56,341 nucleotides of DNA from Mucilaginibacter cryoferens (GTDB lineage Bacteria; Bacteroidota; Bacteroidia; Sphingobacteriales; Sphingobacteriaceae). This document shows positions 26,619 to 35,540 of the stretch, piece after piece (within the stretch, counting starts at the first letter, position 1; every line of letters starts with the position of its first letter). The notes under the pieces were generated by a model. That model ran no database searches. It was not told the origin of the DNA and saw only the letters and a program-made list of their open reading frames with translations. Position numbers and translations under genes: made by a program. The DNA lies in NCBI RefSeq assembly GCF_014205845.1, contig NZ_JACHCR010000033.1:1-56341 (forward strand), written 5' to 3'.

Positions 26619-26845
26619 ATTTGCGCCAATGTAATCAACAAAAATATTTTTGATGATGAAATTAATATTTATGCTGATAAAACCATGTTTTTGACTGATG
26701 AAAGCTATTTATATTCGGTTTTGAGGCCGGGATAACGTGTTTTTAAGGCTTTGTCAGGCTATCTGCAAGGTTGGTCAATCTTATTTAATATAGCTGCCGG
26801 TAAGCTGTTGTTTTGAATCATAATCAGAAACAAAACGCAGCAACA

Positions 26846-29218
26846 ATGAAAAAATTAATATTAAGCCTTGTTTTATTAAGTGCAGGAAAAATATTATCGG
26901 CACAAAGCATTAAAGGAGCAATTACCGATAGTAAAACTCATCAACCGTTATCATACGCCACGGTAAGCTTATTGAAAGCGGCAGACTCGAGCCAGTTAAA
27001 AGGCGCATTGGCCGACGACAATGGCTTGTATAAATTAGAAAACATAAAAGCAGGTAATTACCTGTTATCGGCACAAATTGTAGGATACGTTAAAAAGCTG
27101 GTTGCTGTTACGGTTATAAAGGATGAAATTAATGTAAGTATAGAGCTGGCAGCACAAACCAGCCAATTAGGCGAGGTTACTATAAAAGCCACCAGGCCAC
27201 TGATAGAGCGCCATGCCGATAAAATTGTTTTTAATGTAGAGAACAGTATAGTAGCTGCCGGTAATAATGGAATGGAATTGCTTAAAATGGCTCCGTTGGT
27301 AACATTGAGCCAGGATAATACCATAAAGCTTAAAGGAAAGGACAATGTAATGGTGATGCTGGATGGGAAAATTATTGCGGGCGAAACAGCGGGCAGCTTG
27401 TTGCAAAGCATGTCGGCCGAGCAGATTGCTAAAATTGAGATCATTACTAACCCATCGGCTAAATACGATGCTTCGGCAACCGGAGGTATTATTAATATCA
27501 TCACTAAAAAGGGAACCGGCATGGGATTAAACGGTACGGCCAATCTTTCTGCTTCAAGAAGCGATTATGGAAAATATAATGGAGGCGTTTCGCTGAATTA
27601 CCGTACCAGCAAATTAAACATTTACGGCAATATAAATTTAAGGGACGCGAAAGGCTACAGAAATGAAAGTTTGATTCGCTACCTGCAAACAGACGGGCAG
27701 CCGATAACACTTGAAACACCTACCGAACTATTTACACATGGAAAAGCAGAAACAGGTAAGGTAGGAATTGATTACACGCTAAGTAAAACCAGCACCATTG
27801 GTTTTTCTGTAGAAGGCCTGTTTTTACAATCTGATAATCGTGCCATTGCTACATCTTATTTCAGGGGTGCGGAGGGTGCGCTGGATTCTGTACTTACATC
27901 GGCCAGCCGCCCCGGTAAAAATATTAACTATACCTCGTACGATGTCAATTATAGAAATAAGATAAATGCCAAGGGTGAGGAAATAACGATAGATTTAAAT
28001 CAGTCGCACTTTACCGGTCTTACTAAACAAGATCTGGATGCACAGATGGCTGCTGTTTCAGTAAGCAAACCAGTGGAGTACAGTTCGTCTGTAACCCGTA
28101 CAAATTCGTTATTTAACGTAACCACCTTCCAAACAGATTATACCCTGCCGCTTGATAGCAGCATTACCCTGGAAACCGGGGTGAAAAACTTGTATACAAG
28201 CTCGGCTAACCGGTCCTCTAATCAGAATGTTAATTCTATCGCTGGTACGCCCGATTTCAGCAACACATCCTATAAAGAAAATATAGCAGCCGGCTATGTT
28301 ACCCTTACCCAACAGTTAAAAACATTAAAGCTACAAGGAGGGGTAAGAGCCGAGCAAACCAATGCCAGCCTGAGCAACACTAACCTGAATACAAACTACC
28401 TTAACTTTTTCCCAAGTGCCGTTATCGATAACAAATTTTCGGATAAATATGAGTTAACTTTCACCTATGCAGGCAAAATTAACCGCCCGGCTTATCAATC
28501 GCTTATTCCGTTTGTAGTACCCATCGATCGTTATACACAGGAAAAAGGGAATCCAGACTTGAAGCCCGAATATGCACACAGCTTCGAACTCACCAATAAT
28601 ATTCATGATATATCTATTACTTTAGGGTATACCTACACGCGCAACGCCATTACAGATTTTATTGAGCAGGATGAGCAAACAAAGGTGTGGACCTTTATGA
28701 AGGGCAATTTTACCCATTTAGAAAACTACAGCGCGGCCGTTGTTTTGCCTTATAACATTACCCGCTGGTGGAACAGTAATAACACCGTAGTTGGTTTGTA
28801 TAACTCCTACTATGGCGACAATGTGGGAGGCAGCATTTATAACCACGGCAAGTTTAGCTACAACTTAAATTCAATAAACACGTTTTCTTTACCCAACAGC
28901 ATCAAGGCCGAGTTAACAGCTATTTACAACTCGGCAAGTATTAATGGCTTATACCAGATCTCACATTACTCTATGGTTAATGCCGGTGTATCAAAAGCCT
29001 TTTTTGAAAAGATGCTGAATGTTAAATTGGGTGTAAATGATATTTTTAAGAGCAGCGGCTACAGCCTTAGCTCCAACGCCGGGTCGATACATATGAACGC
29101 GCATAGCTATTCGGATAGCAGGCGGGTTACCTTAAGTTTATCCTATAAATTTGGTAAAAAAATAACACCAGCCCGCCAAAGCAATAATGATGATGTAAAA
29201 GACAGGCTTAGTTTATAA
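26846..29218 (+). CDS. Outer-membrane beta-barrel family protein, TonB-plug type
   Basis: The product has 790 residues from ATG 26846 (MKKLILSLVLLSAGKILSAQ is a clean signal peptide); the longer frame from TTG 26813 only adds a polar leader. It has CarboxypepD_reg (about 22-105), a plug-like domain with LLKMAPLVTLSQDNTIKLKG and IAKIEIITNPSAKYDASATG, and a C-terminal barrel. This PF14905-type architecture is common in Bacteroidota; the substrate is unknown. It is divergent from the LytS/LytTR pair and lies with them inside the long inverted repeats, which suggests that they work as a unit. Confidence 0.88.
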   Translation: MKKLILSLVLLSAGKILSAQSIKGAITDSKTHQPLSYATVSLLKAADSSQLKGALADDNGLYKLENIKAGNYLLSAQIVGYVKKLVAVTVIKDEINVSIELAAQTSQLGEVTIKATRPLIERHADKIVFNVENSIVAAGNNGMELLKMAPLVTLSQDNTIKLKGKDNVMVMLDGKIIAGETAGSLLQSMSAEQIAKIEIITNPSAKYDASATGGIINIITKKGTGMGLNGTANLSASRSDYGKYNGGVSLNYRTSKLNIYGNINLRDAKGYRNESLIRYLQTDGQPITLETPTELFTHGKAETGKVGIDYTLSKTSTIGFSVEGLFLQSDNRAIATSYFRGAEGALDSVLTSASRPGKNINYTSYDVNYRNKINAKGEEITIDLNQSHFTGLTKQDLDAQMAAVSVSKPVEYSSSVTRTNSLFNVTTFQTDYTLPLDSSITLETGVKNLYTSSANRSSNQNVNSIAGTPDFSNTSYKENIAAGYVTLTQQLKTLKLQGGVRAEQTNASLSNTNLNTNYLNFFPSAVIDNKFSDKYELTFTYAGKINRPAYQSLIPFVVPIDRYTQEKGNPDLKPEYAHSFELTNNIHDISITLGYTYTRNAITDFIEQDEQTKVWTFMKGNFTHLENYSAAVVLPYNITRWWNSNNTVVGLYNSYYGDNVGGSIYNHGKFSYNLNSINTFSLPNSIKAELTAIYNSASINGLYQISHYSMVNAGVSKAFFEKMLNVKLGVNDIFKSSGYSLSSNAGSIHMNAHSYSDSRRVTLSLSYKFGKKITPARQSNNDDVKDRLSL

Positions 29219-29321
29219 TTTATGTGATTCAAGAGTCAGGAAAATAGGGTGATGAGAGAATAGATCTTAGAGGTGGTTTAAAAACACAAAAAGCAGATCG
29301 TTATTGTGAGTGACCACCAGT

Positions 29322-29605
29322 GCTACCTGGAAAAAATAGTAATGACATGGTTGCAAATGGGCGGTTGTGGACGAAATAACAATGGGGTTTTCTTTAAAAA
29401 AGTGGTGGGAATGTGCGATTCCCCTCTCGAGAGGGGCGGAGGGGTGTGTTTATGCACGCGCAATGAAACGCGGAAGAACACACCCCTGCCACCGCGCTTC
29501 CCATCCCGCCCCCTCTCGAGAGGGGAACAAAATGGTGAAGACCTCTAATTGTATCTCGTGCATTAAGGGGTTGAGAAGAAGTGTTTGATAATCAATAACT
29601 TATAA
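29322..29605. repeat. Right copy of the 285-bp inverted repeat
   Basis: This is the reverse-complement partner of 24383-24672, with the same double CCTCTCGAGAGG palindromes and ending GATAATCAATAACTTATAA. The two copies enclose about 4.65 kb with three genes. Region 29219-29864 has no gene; it holds this repeat, a family C terminus near 29617 and a duplicated ferredoxin tail. Confidence 0.85.
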
Positions 29606-29726
29606 TTTTCGTGCCTCGAAATGACGCTTGGATATACGCTTCGTTAGAACTATAAAAGCACTAATAAATCAAATTTAGACAGCTTCTCATCACCTATAGC
29701 CGTAAATAAGCACATTGCTCCTCCGT

Positions 29727-29823
29727 CTTGATACTAACTGCTTGATACTTTCAATGCTACATCAGCCTAACCACTAACCCATCCATCTCTTCCGTAACCC
29801 GCATCTGGCAAGCCAGGCGACTG
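29727..29823 (-). pseudogene. Second copy of a ferredoxin gene 3' end
   Basis: On the minus strand this codes SRLACQMRVTEEMDGLVVRL plus Met and a stop, almost the same peptide as the end of the ferredoxin gene at 30611-30677. The DNA differs mainly at synonymous positions (for example GAA GAG against GAG GAA, TTA against TTG). The similarity continues beyond the stop (CTTGATACTA at 29727 and at 30591). The remainder of the gene is absent: upstream of this tail lies the end of the 226-residue gene. Confidence 0.8.
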
Positions 29824-29864
29824 CGGATTCTTCGCAGTGCGCCGGGAAAGATTAGGCTACGATA

Positions 29865-30545
29865 TTATTTTCTGGTTTTCCATATTGCCAGCTTGTTCCA
29901 AAACGATTTCTTAACCTGGTACCGGGAAATAACATCGGCATAGTGCAATCTGTTCGTTTTTTCGTCACAAAAAAGTGGAGAGTCGGGTTCTATGATCACC
30001 GGCTTAGAGAATAATTCTTTTATCAAATCATATTCGTTTGTTATAAGTTCATTTGAGGCCCATTCAAAATTGTCTAAGCAAGCTACTTCTACAGCACCAT
30101 TAGCATAAAAATAATGCGATTTAGGCACCCAGGCTATTAAATAGGTATCATTGATGTCATGACCGGGTTTATAAAACTTTATACTGTTTAATTGTCCTCC
30201 AAGTGCCAGCCAAGTGTCCCACGGCGGGGCATCTCCAATATCAATAAAACAGGCACTTTCCGCTTCAGGTGCGCCATCGCATGTTGTCGAATCCGGATCA
30301 AATATCATAATCCGGCCATAATGGTGCAATTCAGAAATCGGGATCAATTCTACTCCTGCTTCAACTAATAAAGCCGATCGTGTTGAAACGATCCGGTTAA
30401 TAACGGAAAGCTTTCCAGACTCCGGAATTTCATAATAATAGCAACCTGGCGATAATTCCTCGGTTCGGAAGAGGTTGGTGTTAAAGTCATTATTAACTTT
30501 TTCTATCCAGGTAGCGGTTTCCTGGATTACCTTGATTATATCCAT
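29865..30545 (-). CDS. Protein of unknown function inserted next to ferredoxin gene
   Basis: The 226-residue soluble protein has no signal peptide or membrane helix and I do not recognise it. It is acidic and rich in aromatic residues (DIGDAPPWDTWLALGG, LIAWVPKSHYFYANGAVEVA), with a basic tail (SFWNKLAIWKTRK). The middle resembles the general look of SMI1/KNR4-type immunity proteins, but I cannot confirm that. It sits exactly between a complete ferredoxin gene and a second ferredoxin tail, so it probably arrived by recombination. Its start at 30545 gives MDIIKVIQETATWIEKV. Confidence 0.65.
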   Translation of the reverse strand: MDIIKVIQETATWIEKVNNDFNTNLFRTEELSPGCYYYEIPESGKLSVINRIVSTRSALLVEAGVELIPISELHHYGRIMIFDPDSTTCDGAPEAESACFIDIGDAPPWDTWLALGGQLNSIKFYKPGHDINDTYLIAWVPKSHYFYANGAVEVACLDNFEWASNELITNEYDLIKELFSKPVIIEPDSPLFCDEKTNRLHYADVISRYQVKKSFWNKLAIWKTRK

Positions 30546-30610
30546 AGATAAGGTTTGTATTAGAATGTATTAATAACGTGGATTTTCTATCTTGATACTA
30601 AAACTTGATA

Positions 30611-30919
30611 CTATTTCAGCCTCACCACCAACCCATCCATTTCCTCCGTAACCCGCATCTGGCAAGCCAGGCGACTGTGCTCATCGGCGTTGGGTAAAGT
30701 ATCCAGCATATCGAGCTCATTATCTGAGGCGTGAAAATATTGTTCGGGGCCCTCTATTACTTCTACGTGGCAGGTGGCGCACAGGGCCATGCCGCCACAG
30801 GTGGCCAATACATCATATTCTGATGCCTTTAAAACCTCCATCAAACTCAGGTTTATCCCTTCGGGGATTTCTACAGGCTGGCGGTGGCCGTTGCGGTCTT
30901 CGATAGTTAAGTTTATCAT
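30611..30919 (-). CDS. 2Fe-2S ferredoxin, adrenodoxin type
   Basis: The product has 102 residues. Cluster ligands are in ATCGGMALCATCHVEV (C-x5-C-x2-C) and in RLACQMRV further on, the adrenodoxin/ISC-type spacing. It is a cytosolic one-electron carrier. It starts 2 bases after the upstream reductase gene, so the two form an operon and are natural redox partners. Its last 29 codons are mirrored, with synonymous changes, at 29767-29823. Confidence 0.93.
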   Translation of the reverse strand: MINLTIEDRNGHRQPVEIPEGINLSLMEVLKASEYDVLATCGGMALCATCHVEVIEGPEQYFHASDNELDMLDTLPNADEHSRLACQMRVTEEMDGLVVRLK

Positions 30920-30921
30920 GG

Positions 30922-31995
30922 CTAAAAGGCGGTTACGCCGTAAACGGTGGTATATTTAAAACTTAGTTTTTGTTCGGGGTAAACATATTTAAAGGCGCTT
31001 TGGGCCATCGACGCTGCCTCGTGGAAACCACAAAGGATCAGCTTTAGCTTGCCGGGATAGGTGTTGATATCGCCAATGGCGTAAATGCGTTCTACATTGG
31101 TGCTGTAATCGGTGGTGTTAACTACAATGGCAGATCGGTCTATATTTAACCCCCAGTCGGCAATTGGGCCAAGCTTTGGGCTGAGGCCAAACAGCGGGAT
31201 GAGGTGATCTGCCGCGATGTGGCTTACCTCGTTATTCCTGTCGAGCAGGGTAATTTCCTGCAGATGGCCTTCGCCGGTGAGCGCTACCACGTTTGATTTA
31301 AGGATGAGATCTATCTTACCGTCCCTGGCCAGTTCAAAAACCTTTTCGGCTGAATCCGGTACGCCGCGGAAGGTATCACCCCTGTGAACCAGCGTAACAC
31401 GTTCGGCAATGTTTGCGAGGAAAATAGCCCAGTCTAAAGCAGAGTCGCCGCCCCCGGCCAGCACCACTTTACGGTTACGGAACAGTTCGGGATTTTTAAC
31501 CATATAGGCTACACCTTTGCCTTCAAAATCGGTAAGGCGGTCTATCTCGGGCTTGCGGGGTTCAAAGCAGCCCAGGCCGCCAGCAATTACTACCACCTGG
31601 CAATGCACGGTGGTGTTATCATCAGTTTGGATGATGTATGAGCCGTCGTTGTTTCGGATTAAAGTTTCTACCCGTTCGCCCAAACTGAAGGTAGGGTGGA
31701 AGGGGGCTGCCTGTTCCATCAGTCTATCCACCAATTGCTGGGCGGTAACCTCGGGGTAGCCGGGAATATCGTAAATAGGTTTGTGCGGATAAATTTCGGA
31801 AAGCTGACCGCCCACCTGGGGCAGCACATCAATAAGGTGGCAGCGCATTTTTAGCAGCCCTGCCTCAAAAACAGCGAACAACCCAACGGGGCCCGCGCCA
31901 ATGATACAGATATCGGTAAAAAGTTGCTTATTTGTTGCAGATTTTTCTCCAAAAATTCCGCTTTTTTCTTGATTAATTACCCCTTTTTCGCTCAT
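30922..31995 (-). CDS. Ferredoxin-NADP reductase, thioredoxin-reductase-like (YumC type)
   Basis: The product is about 357 residues from ATG 31995; the open frame reaches a TTG at 32031 but the added residues are atypical. FAD binding: CIIGAGPVGLFAVFEAG near the N-terminus, then QVGGQLSEIYPHKPIYDIPG. NADP binding: VVLAGGGDSALDWAI. C-terminal FAD contact: IYAIGDINTYPGKLK. There is no CxxC redox pair, which distinguishes it from thioredoxin reductase. It reduces or oxidises ferredoxin with NADPH, and the next gene encodes a ferredoxin. The LysR gene upstream lies 73 bases away on the same strand. Confidence 0.92.
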   Translation of the reverse strand: MSEKGVINQEKSGIFGEKSATNKQLFTDICIIGAGPVGLFAVFEAGLLKMRCHLIDVLPQVGGQLSEIYPHKPIYDIPGYPEVTAQQLVDRLMEQAAPFHPTFSLGERVETLIRNNDGSYIIQTDDNTTVHCQVVVIAGGLGCFEPRKPEIDRLTDFEGKGVAYMVKNPELFRNRKVVLAGGGDSALDWAIFLANIAERVTLVHRGDTFRGVPDSAEKVFELARDGKIDLILKSNVVALTGEGHLQEITLLDRNNEVSHIAADHLIPLFGLSPKLGPIADWGLNIDRSAIVVNTTDYSTNVERIYAIGDINTYPGKLKLILCGFHEAASMAQSAFKYVYPEQKLSFKYTTVYGVTAF

Positions 31996-32068
31996 TATTC
32001 CTACTTTTTTGATGAGCAAATATGCGCTCAAAACAAGCGGTAGGCAAATGATATAAAGTAATATACGA

Positions 32069-32968
32069 TTACTTTAAGTTATAATTAGCCAGGCAAAAAC
32101 GTTTAAAAAGATCAATGAGTTTACTGTTTTTTCCATGCAGCTGAATGAACTGAAACGTTCGGAAAATTTCCAATCCCTTCACATCAATAATGCAAAGCTC
32201 ATTGTATTTTAACTCGCTTACTACCGATTGTATAGACAGGAATGTTGCTGTATCTGAGTATAAAAGATACTGTTTTATAGCTATACTGCTCTCCAGCTGT
32301 ATCTCGATATTCAAATCCTTCGGACTAATCTGAACGCCCGCCAGGGCCTCGTAAATTACATCAAGCGTACCAGAGCCTGCTTCGCGCAAAACCAGGGGGA
32401 TCTCTAATAGTTGCTTTGGTGTTATCTCGGCTTTTTTTGATAACTTATTGTTGGCCTTGGTAACCAAAACAATTTCGTCCTTGGCAAATGGCGAATAAGC
32501 CAGCTGGGGCGAGTGGGATGAGCCTTCGATGATGGCAATATCCAGTTTTTCGTCCAGTATCATTTGCGAAACCTGGTCGGTATTGGCTTGTATAAAATTG
32601 AAGGATATCTCGGGGTATGTTTTCTTAAACAGCGCCAGTATTTTGGGTAAAATTGTTTGGGCTACCGTGGTGCTTGCCCCAATATGCAGGGTGCCGGCTT
32701 CCAGGTTGTTAAGCTGTGCCAGTTCGGTTTCCAGGGCGTTATAGGTCTGAAATATCTTATCGGCGTAATGTACCAGTACTTTGCCCGCTGTAGTAAGGGT
32801 TATGTTATTACCATTGCGCTTAAATAGCTGTACACTAAGTTGTTGTTCGAGTTTTTTAATGTGCTTTGTTACAGCCGGCTGGGTAATAAACAGCTCGTTG
32901 GCAGCCTTGGTAAAGCTAAGGCGCTGTGCAACCGTATAAAATACCTTAAGGCGAAAATCGAACATCAT
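32069..32968 (-). CDS. LysR-family regulator, CysB/CysL-like
   Basis: The 299-residue protein has a typical LysR HTH (LSFTKAANELFITQPAVTKH) and effector domain (about 90-295, with GTLHIGASTTVAQTILPKIL). Helix-turn-helix and domain lengths are normal. It is on the same strand as, and just upstream of, the reductase-ferredoxin pair, so it may control them; its ligand is not readable. Confidence 0.9.
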   Translation of the reverse strand: MMFDFRLKVFYTVAQRLSFTKAANELFITQPAVTKHIKKLEQQLSVQLFKRNGNNITLTTAGKVLVHYADKIFQTYNALETELAQLNNLEAGTLHIGASTTVAQTILPKILALFKKTYPEISFNFIQANTDQVSQMILDEKLDIAIIEGSSHSPQLAYSPFAKDEIVLVTKANNKLSKKAEITPKQLLEIPLVLREAGSGTLDVIYEALAGVQISPKDLNIEIQLESSIAIKQYLLYSDTATFLSIQSVVSELKYNELCIIDVKGLEIFRTFQFIQLHGKNSKLIDLFKRFCLANYNLK

Positions 32969-33002
32969 CGGGTTAAATGTAAGTGTTTTTTAATAAAAAG
33001 TT

Positions 33003-33118
33003 CAGCCTCATCCTGCCCTCTCCACAGGAGAGTGGCATTGATTTGCGTGTCAGATCACTGTAAAAAGCCATCTTGCTAATAAAAGTCCTCTCCTTTGGAG
33101 AGGATTTAGGTGAGGCTG
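33003..33118. repeat. Inverted repeat pair of the TCTCC...GGAGAG type
   Basis: The left arm CAGCCTCATCCTGCCCTCTC (33003-33022) and the right arm ending GGATTTAGGTGAGGCTG (to 33118) are inverted copies, and each contains its own small TCTCC/GGAGAG hairpin. A single arm with the same GGGTTGGGTGAGGCTAA ending lies at 49699-49730. The right arm supplies a GTG at 33110 in frame with the thioesterase gene, which argues against that GTG as a start. Confidence 0.65.
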
Positions 33119-33133
33119 TGCTATATTTGTATT

Positions 33134-33649
33134 ATGACTGGAAAAGCGCCCAAAGAATCATATACCATTATGAATGAACTGGTATTACCCAATGATACCA
33201 ATACATTAAACAACCTGATGGGGGGGCGCCTGCTGCACTGGATGGATATTGCGGCCGCTATATCGGCCCAAAAACATTGCAATCGTATTGTAGTAACCGC
33301 CTCGGTAGATAATGTATCGTTTCAGGCACCGGTTAAACTGGGCGATGTAATTAGCATAGAAGCAAGAGTAACGCGCGCGTTTAACACCTCTGTTGAGGTT
33401 AGAATGGATGTTTGGGCGCAAAATATCCCATCGGGCACCAAAGTAAAAAGCAACGAGGCTTACTATACCTTTGTGGCACTGGATAACGATGGACTAAAAA
33501 CACAAGTACCTGTTTTACTGCCCGAAAGCGAAGAAGAAATAGCTTTATATGCGGGTGCGCTTCGCCGCCGGCAGCTACGCCTGATATTGGGCGGCAAAAT
33601 GTTGCCAAACGATGCTACCGAGTTGAAAGCTCTTTTCTTTGGAGAATAA
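33134..33649 (+). CDS. Acyl-CoA thioesterase, hotdog fold (YciA/BACH type)
   Basis: The product has 171 residues from ATG 33134; the longer frame from 33110 begins inside a repeat. The hotdog domain shows NLMGGRLLHWMDIAAA (active-site Asp) and VVTASVDNVSFQAPVKLGDV, followed by VTRAFNTSVEVRMDVWA. It probably hydrolyses acyl-CoA thioesters in the cytosol, with broad chain-length range. It is monocistronic by position. Confidence 0.92.
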   Translation: MTGKAPKESYTIMNELVLPNDTNTLNNLMGGRLLHWMDIAAAISAQKHCNRIVVTASVDNVSFQAPVKLGDVISIEARVTRAFNTSVEVRMDVWAQNIPSGTKVKSNEAYYTFVALDNDGLKTQVPVLLPESEEEIALYAGALRRRQLRLILGGKMLPNDATELKALFFGE

Positions 33650-33729
33650 ATGCCCGTTAGCTTAACGTATTAATTTAGTAACAAATAGGTAGGAGTGTGG
33701 TCTAAAAGGTATAACTAAAACTAATAGCC

Positions 33730-33930
33730 ATGAGATACTTTCTTTGCTTTTTAATGCCGCCTCTGGCCATACTATCAACCGGCAGGATTGGAGCGTTCAT
33801 CCTCAATATATTTTTGACCTTATTTTTCTGGATTCCGGGTGTAATTCACTCTATATTAGTAACCAGCGATTATTATGATTCCCGCAGGCACCGTCAGCTC
33901 ATGCGTGCAACCCGTAGAGCAAGGTGGTGA
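33730..33930 (+). CDS. YqaE/Pmp3-family small membrane protein
   Basis: The 66-residue protein has two membrane helices (LCFLMPPLAILSTGR and LNIFLTLFFWIPGVIHSILV) and a basic tail (RRHRQLMRATRRARW). The PPLAI and W-x-PG-x-IH pattern identifies the YqaE/Pmp3 stress-peptide family, thought to affect membrane potential and ion leak. It lies close to the regulator and kdp region, but no link is proven. Confidence 0.9.
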   Translation: MRYFLCFLMPPLAILSTGRIGAFILNIFLTLFFWIPGVIHSILVTSDYYDSRRHRQLMRATRRARW

Positions 33931-33936
33931 AATTCA

Positions 33937-33971
33937 GATTTGAAAATTTGAGTATTTGAAGATTTGAAAAT
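33937..33971. repeat. Short AT-rich tandem GATTTGAAAAT-like repeat
   Basis: GATTTGAAAAT occurs at both ends of a run with TGAGTATTTGAA between. It is in the leader of the response regulator gene. Such runs are common between Bacteroidota genes; no function is suggested. Confidence 0.55.
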
Positions 33972-34009
33972 GATATGTTTGCAGAAGCAAATCACCAAAT
34001 ACAACAAAA

Positions 34010-35356
34010 GTGCAAAAAGGTAAGCTATTAATTATTGATGATGAGGAACGGCTTCGTAACCTGATGGCCCGTATTCTGCAACTGGAAGGGCATGAGGTAA
34101 TTACAGCAGGCACAGCTAAAGAGGGCTTGCGTAAATTACAGCAGGAAAACATCCAGGTAGTATTAAGTGATGTTAAACTGCCCGATACGGACGGCATTAC
34201 CCTAACCGATACCATTAAAAAAGCATACCCTACCATCGAAGTTATTGTACTTACCGCGTATGGCACTATTAACGATGGCGTAAAGGCCATTAAAGCAGGC
34301 GCTTTTGATTACATAACCAAAGGTGACGATAACGAAAAAATTATCCCGCTGGTAAGTAAGGCTATGGATAAGGCCCTGTTACAACAAAAGGTAATGGAGC
34401 TGCAAAGCAAGCTGAATGATAAGTTTGGTTTCGACAGACTTATAGGTAAATCTACCGCTATTAGCGATGTAATTAAGCTTGCCCAAAAAGTGGCGCTAAC
34501 AGATACCACCGTGTTGTTATTAGGCGAAACCGGTACAGGTAAAGAAATTTTTGCCGAAGCCATTCACCAGGCCAGTAACCGCAATACCAAATCGTTTGTA
34601 GCTGTAAACTGTAGCGCTTTTACCAAAGAATTGCTGGAGAGCGAACTGTTTGGGCATAAAGCAGGCTCGTTTACCGGGGCTGTTAAGGATAAAAAAGGCT
34701 TGTTTGAAGAGGCAACCGGTGGCACCATATTTTTGGACGAAATAGGCGAACTTGACCACGATTTGCAAGCCAAACTGCTCAGGGTACTGGAATCGCAACA
34801 GTTTTTAAAAATTGGCGATACCAAACCTACCCAGGTTAATGTACGCATACTGGCGGCAACCAATCGTAACCTGCAAGCCGAAATTAATGATGGTCATTTT
34901 CGGTCTGATCTGTTTTACCGCCTGTCTGTTTTCCAGATCACGCTACCTCCTTTGCGCGAACGTAAAAAGGACATTAAGCTATTGGGTGAATACTTTATGC
35001 AGTACTTCGCCCTGAAGGTAAAAAAGCAGGTGAACGTACTAAGCGATGAGTTTGTTACCAAGCTGGAGGCCTACAACTGGCCGGGCAACATCCGCGAGTT
35101 TAAAAACGTAATTGAACGCGCCGTTATACTTACCGATAACAACATTCTTGATGACAGCCTGCTGCCTTACGAAATTCAGCAGCAACAGGTAAAGTCGGGC
35201 AGCCCAATTTCTGCTTTTGATCTTTCATCTGTAGAAAAACTGCACATTCAGCGTGTACTTAATCATACCCACGGCAACCGTGCCGAAGCTGCCCATCTTT
35301 TAAATATTGGCGTAGCTACGTTGTATCGGAAGTTGAAGGAGTATGGGTTGGAGTGA
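34010..35356 (+). CDS. Sigma-54-dependent NtrC-family response regulator
   Basis: The 448-residue protein starts with GTG 34010 directly before the receiver domain (LLIIDDEERLRNLMARIL). The Asp acceptor is in VLSDVKLPDTDG (about residue 54). The AAA+ domain (about 140-375) has Walker A GETGTGKE, the sigma-54 loop in the variant form GSFTGA, Walker B TIFLDEIGE, and a Fis-type HTH at the C-terminus (NRAEAAHLLNIGVATLYRKL). It lies 1.9 kb upstream of the kdp genes and no other kdpE-like gene is seen, so it is the probable regulator of kdp. Three minus-strand genes separate them. Confidence 0.92.
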   Translation: MQKGKLLIIDDEERLRNLMARILQLEGHEVITAGTAKEGLRKLQQENIQVVLSDVKLPDTDGITLTDTIKKAYPTIEVIVLTAYGTINDGVKAIKAGAFDYITKGDDNEKIIPLVSKAMDKALLQQKVMELQSKLNDKFGFDRLIGKSTAISDVIKLAQKVALTDTTVLLLGETGTGKEIFAEAIHQASNRNTKSFVAVNCSAFTKELLESELFGHKAGSFTGAVKDKKGLFEEATGGTIFLDEIGELDHDLQAKLLRVLESQQFLKIGDTKPTQVNVRILAATNRNLQAEINDGHFRSDLFYRLSVFQITLPPLRERKKDIKLLGEYFMQYFALKVKKQVNVLSDEFVTKLEAYNWPGNIREFKNVIERAVILTDNNILDDSLLPYEIQQQQVKSGSPISAFDLSSVEKLHIQRVLNHTHGNRAEAAHLLNIGVATLYRKLKEYGLE

Positions 35357-35382
35357 TTTGGGAAAAACAATCCCCTCCACCC

Positions 35383-35412
35383 TGTCATGCTGAGGTGCGA
35401 AGCATCTATTCG
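35383..35412. repeat. Partial copy of hairpin repeat family B
   Basis: TGTCATGCTGAGGTGCGAAG and ATCTATTCG correspond to the left arm of the repeats at 13929-14124. No matching right arm is present. It lies downstream of the response regulator stop. Confidence 0.55.
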
Positions 35413-35540
35413 CGAACTATGCTCTACGTTTGTTTGGGTAACGAAATTACTTAGGTGTAACCGACAACATTGGCCCGTTCTTGACTGCGAGAGTTCAACA
35501 ACGGGCCGATTAAAATAGAACACGTAAAGGCTCAATTTAA

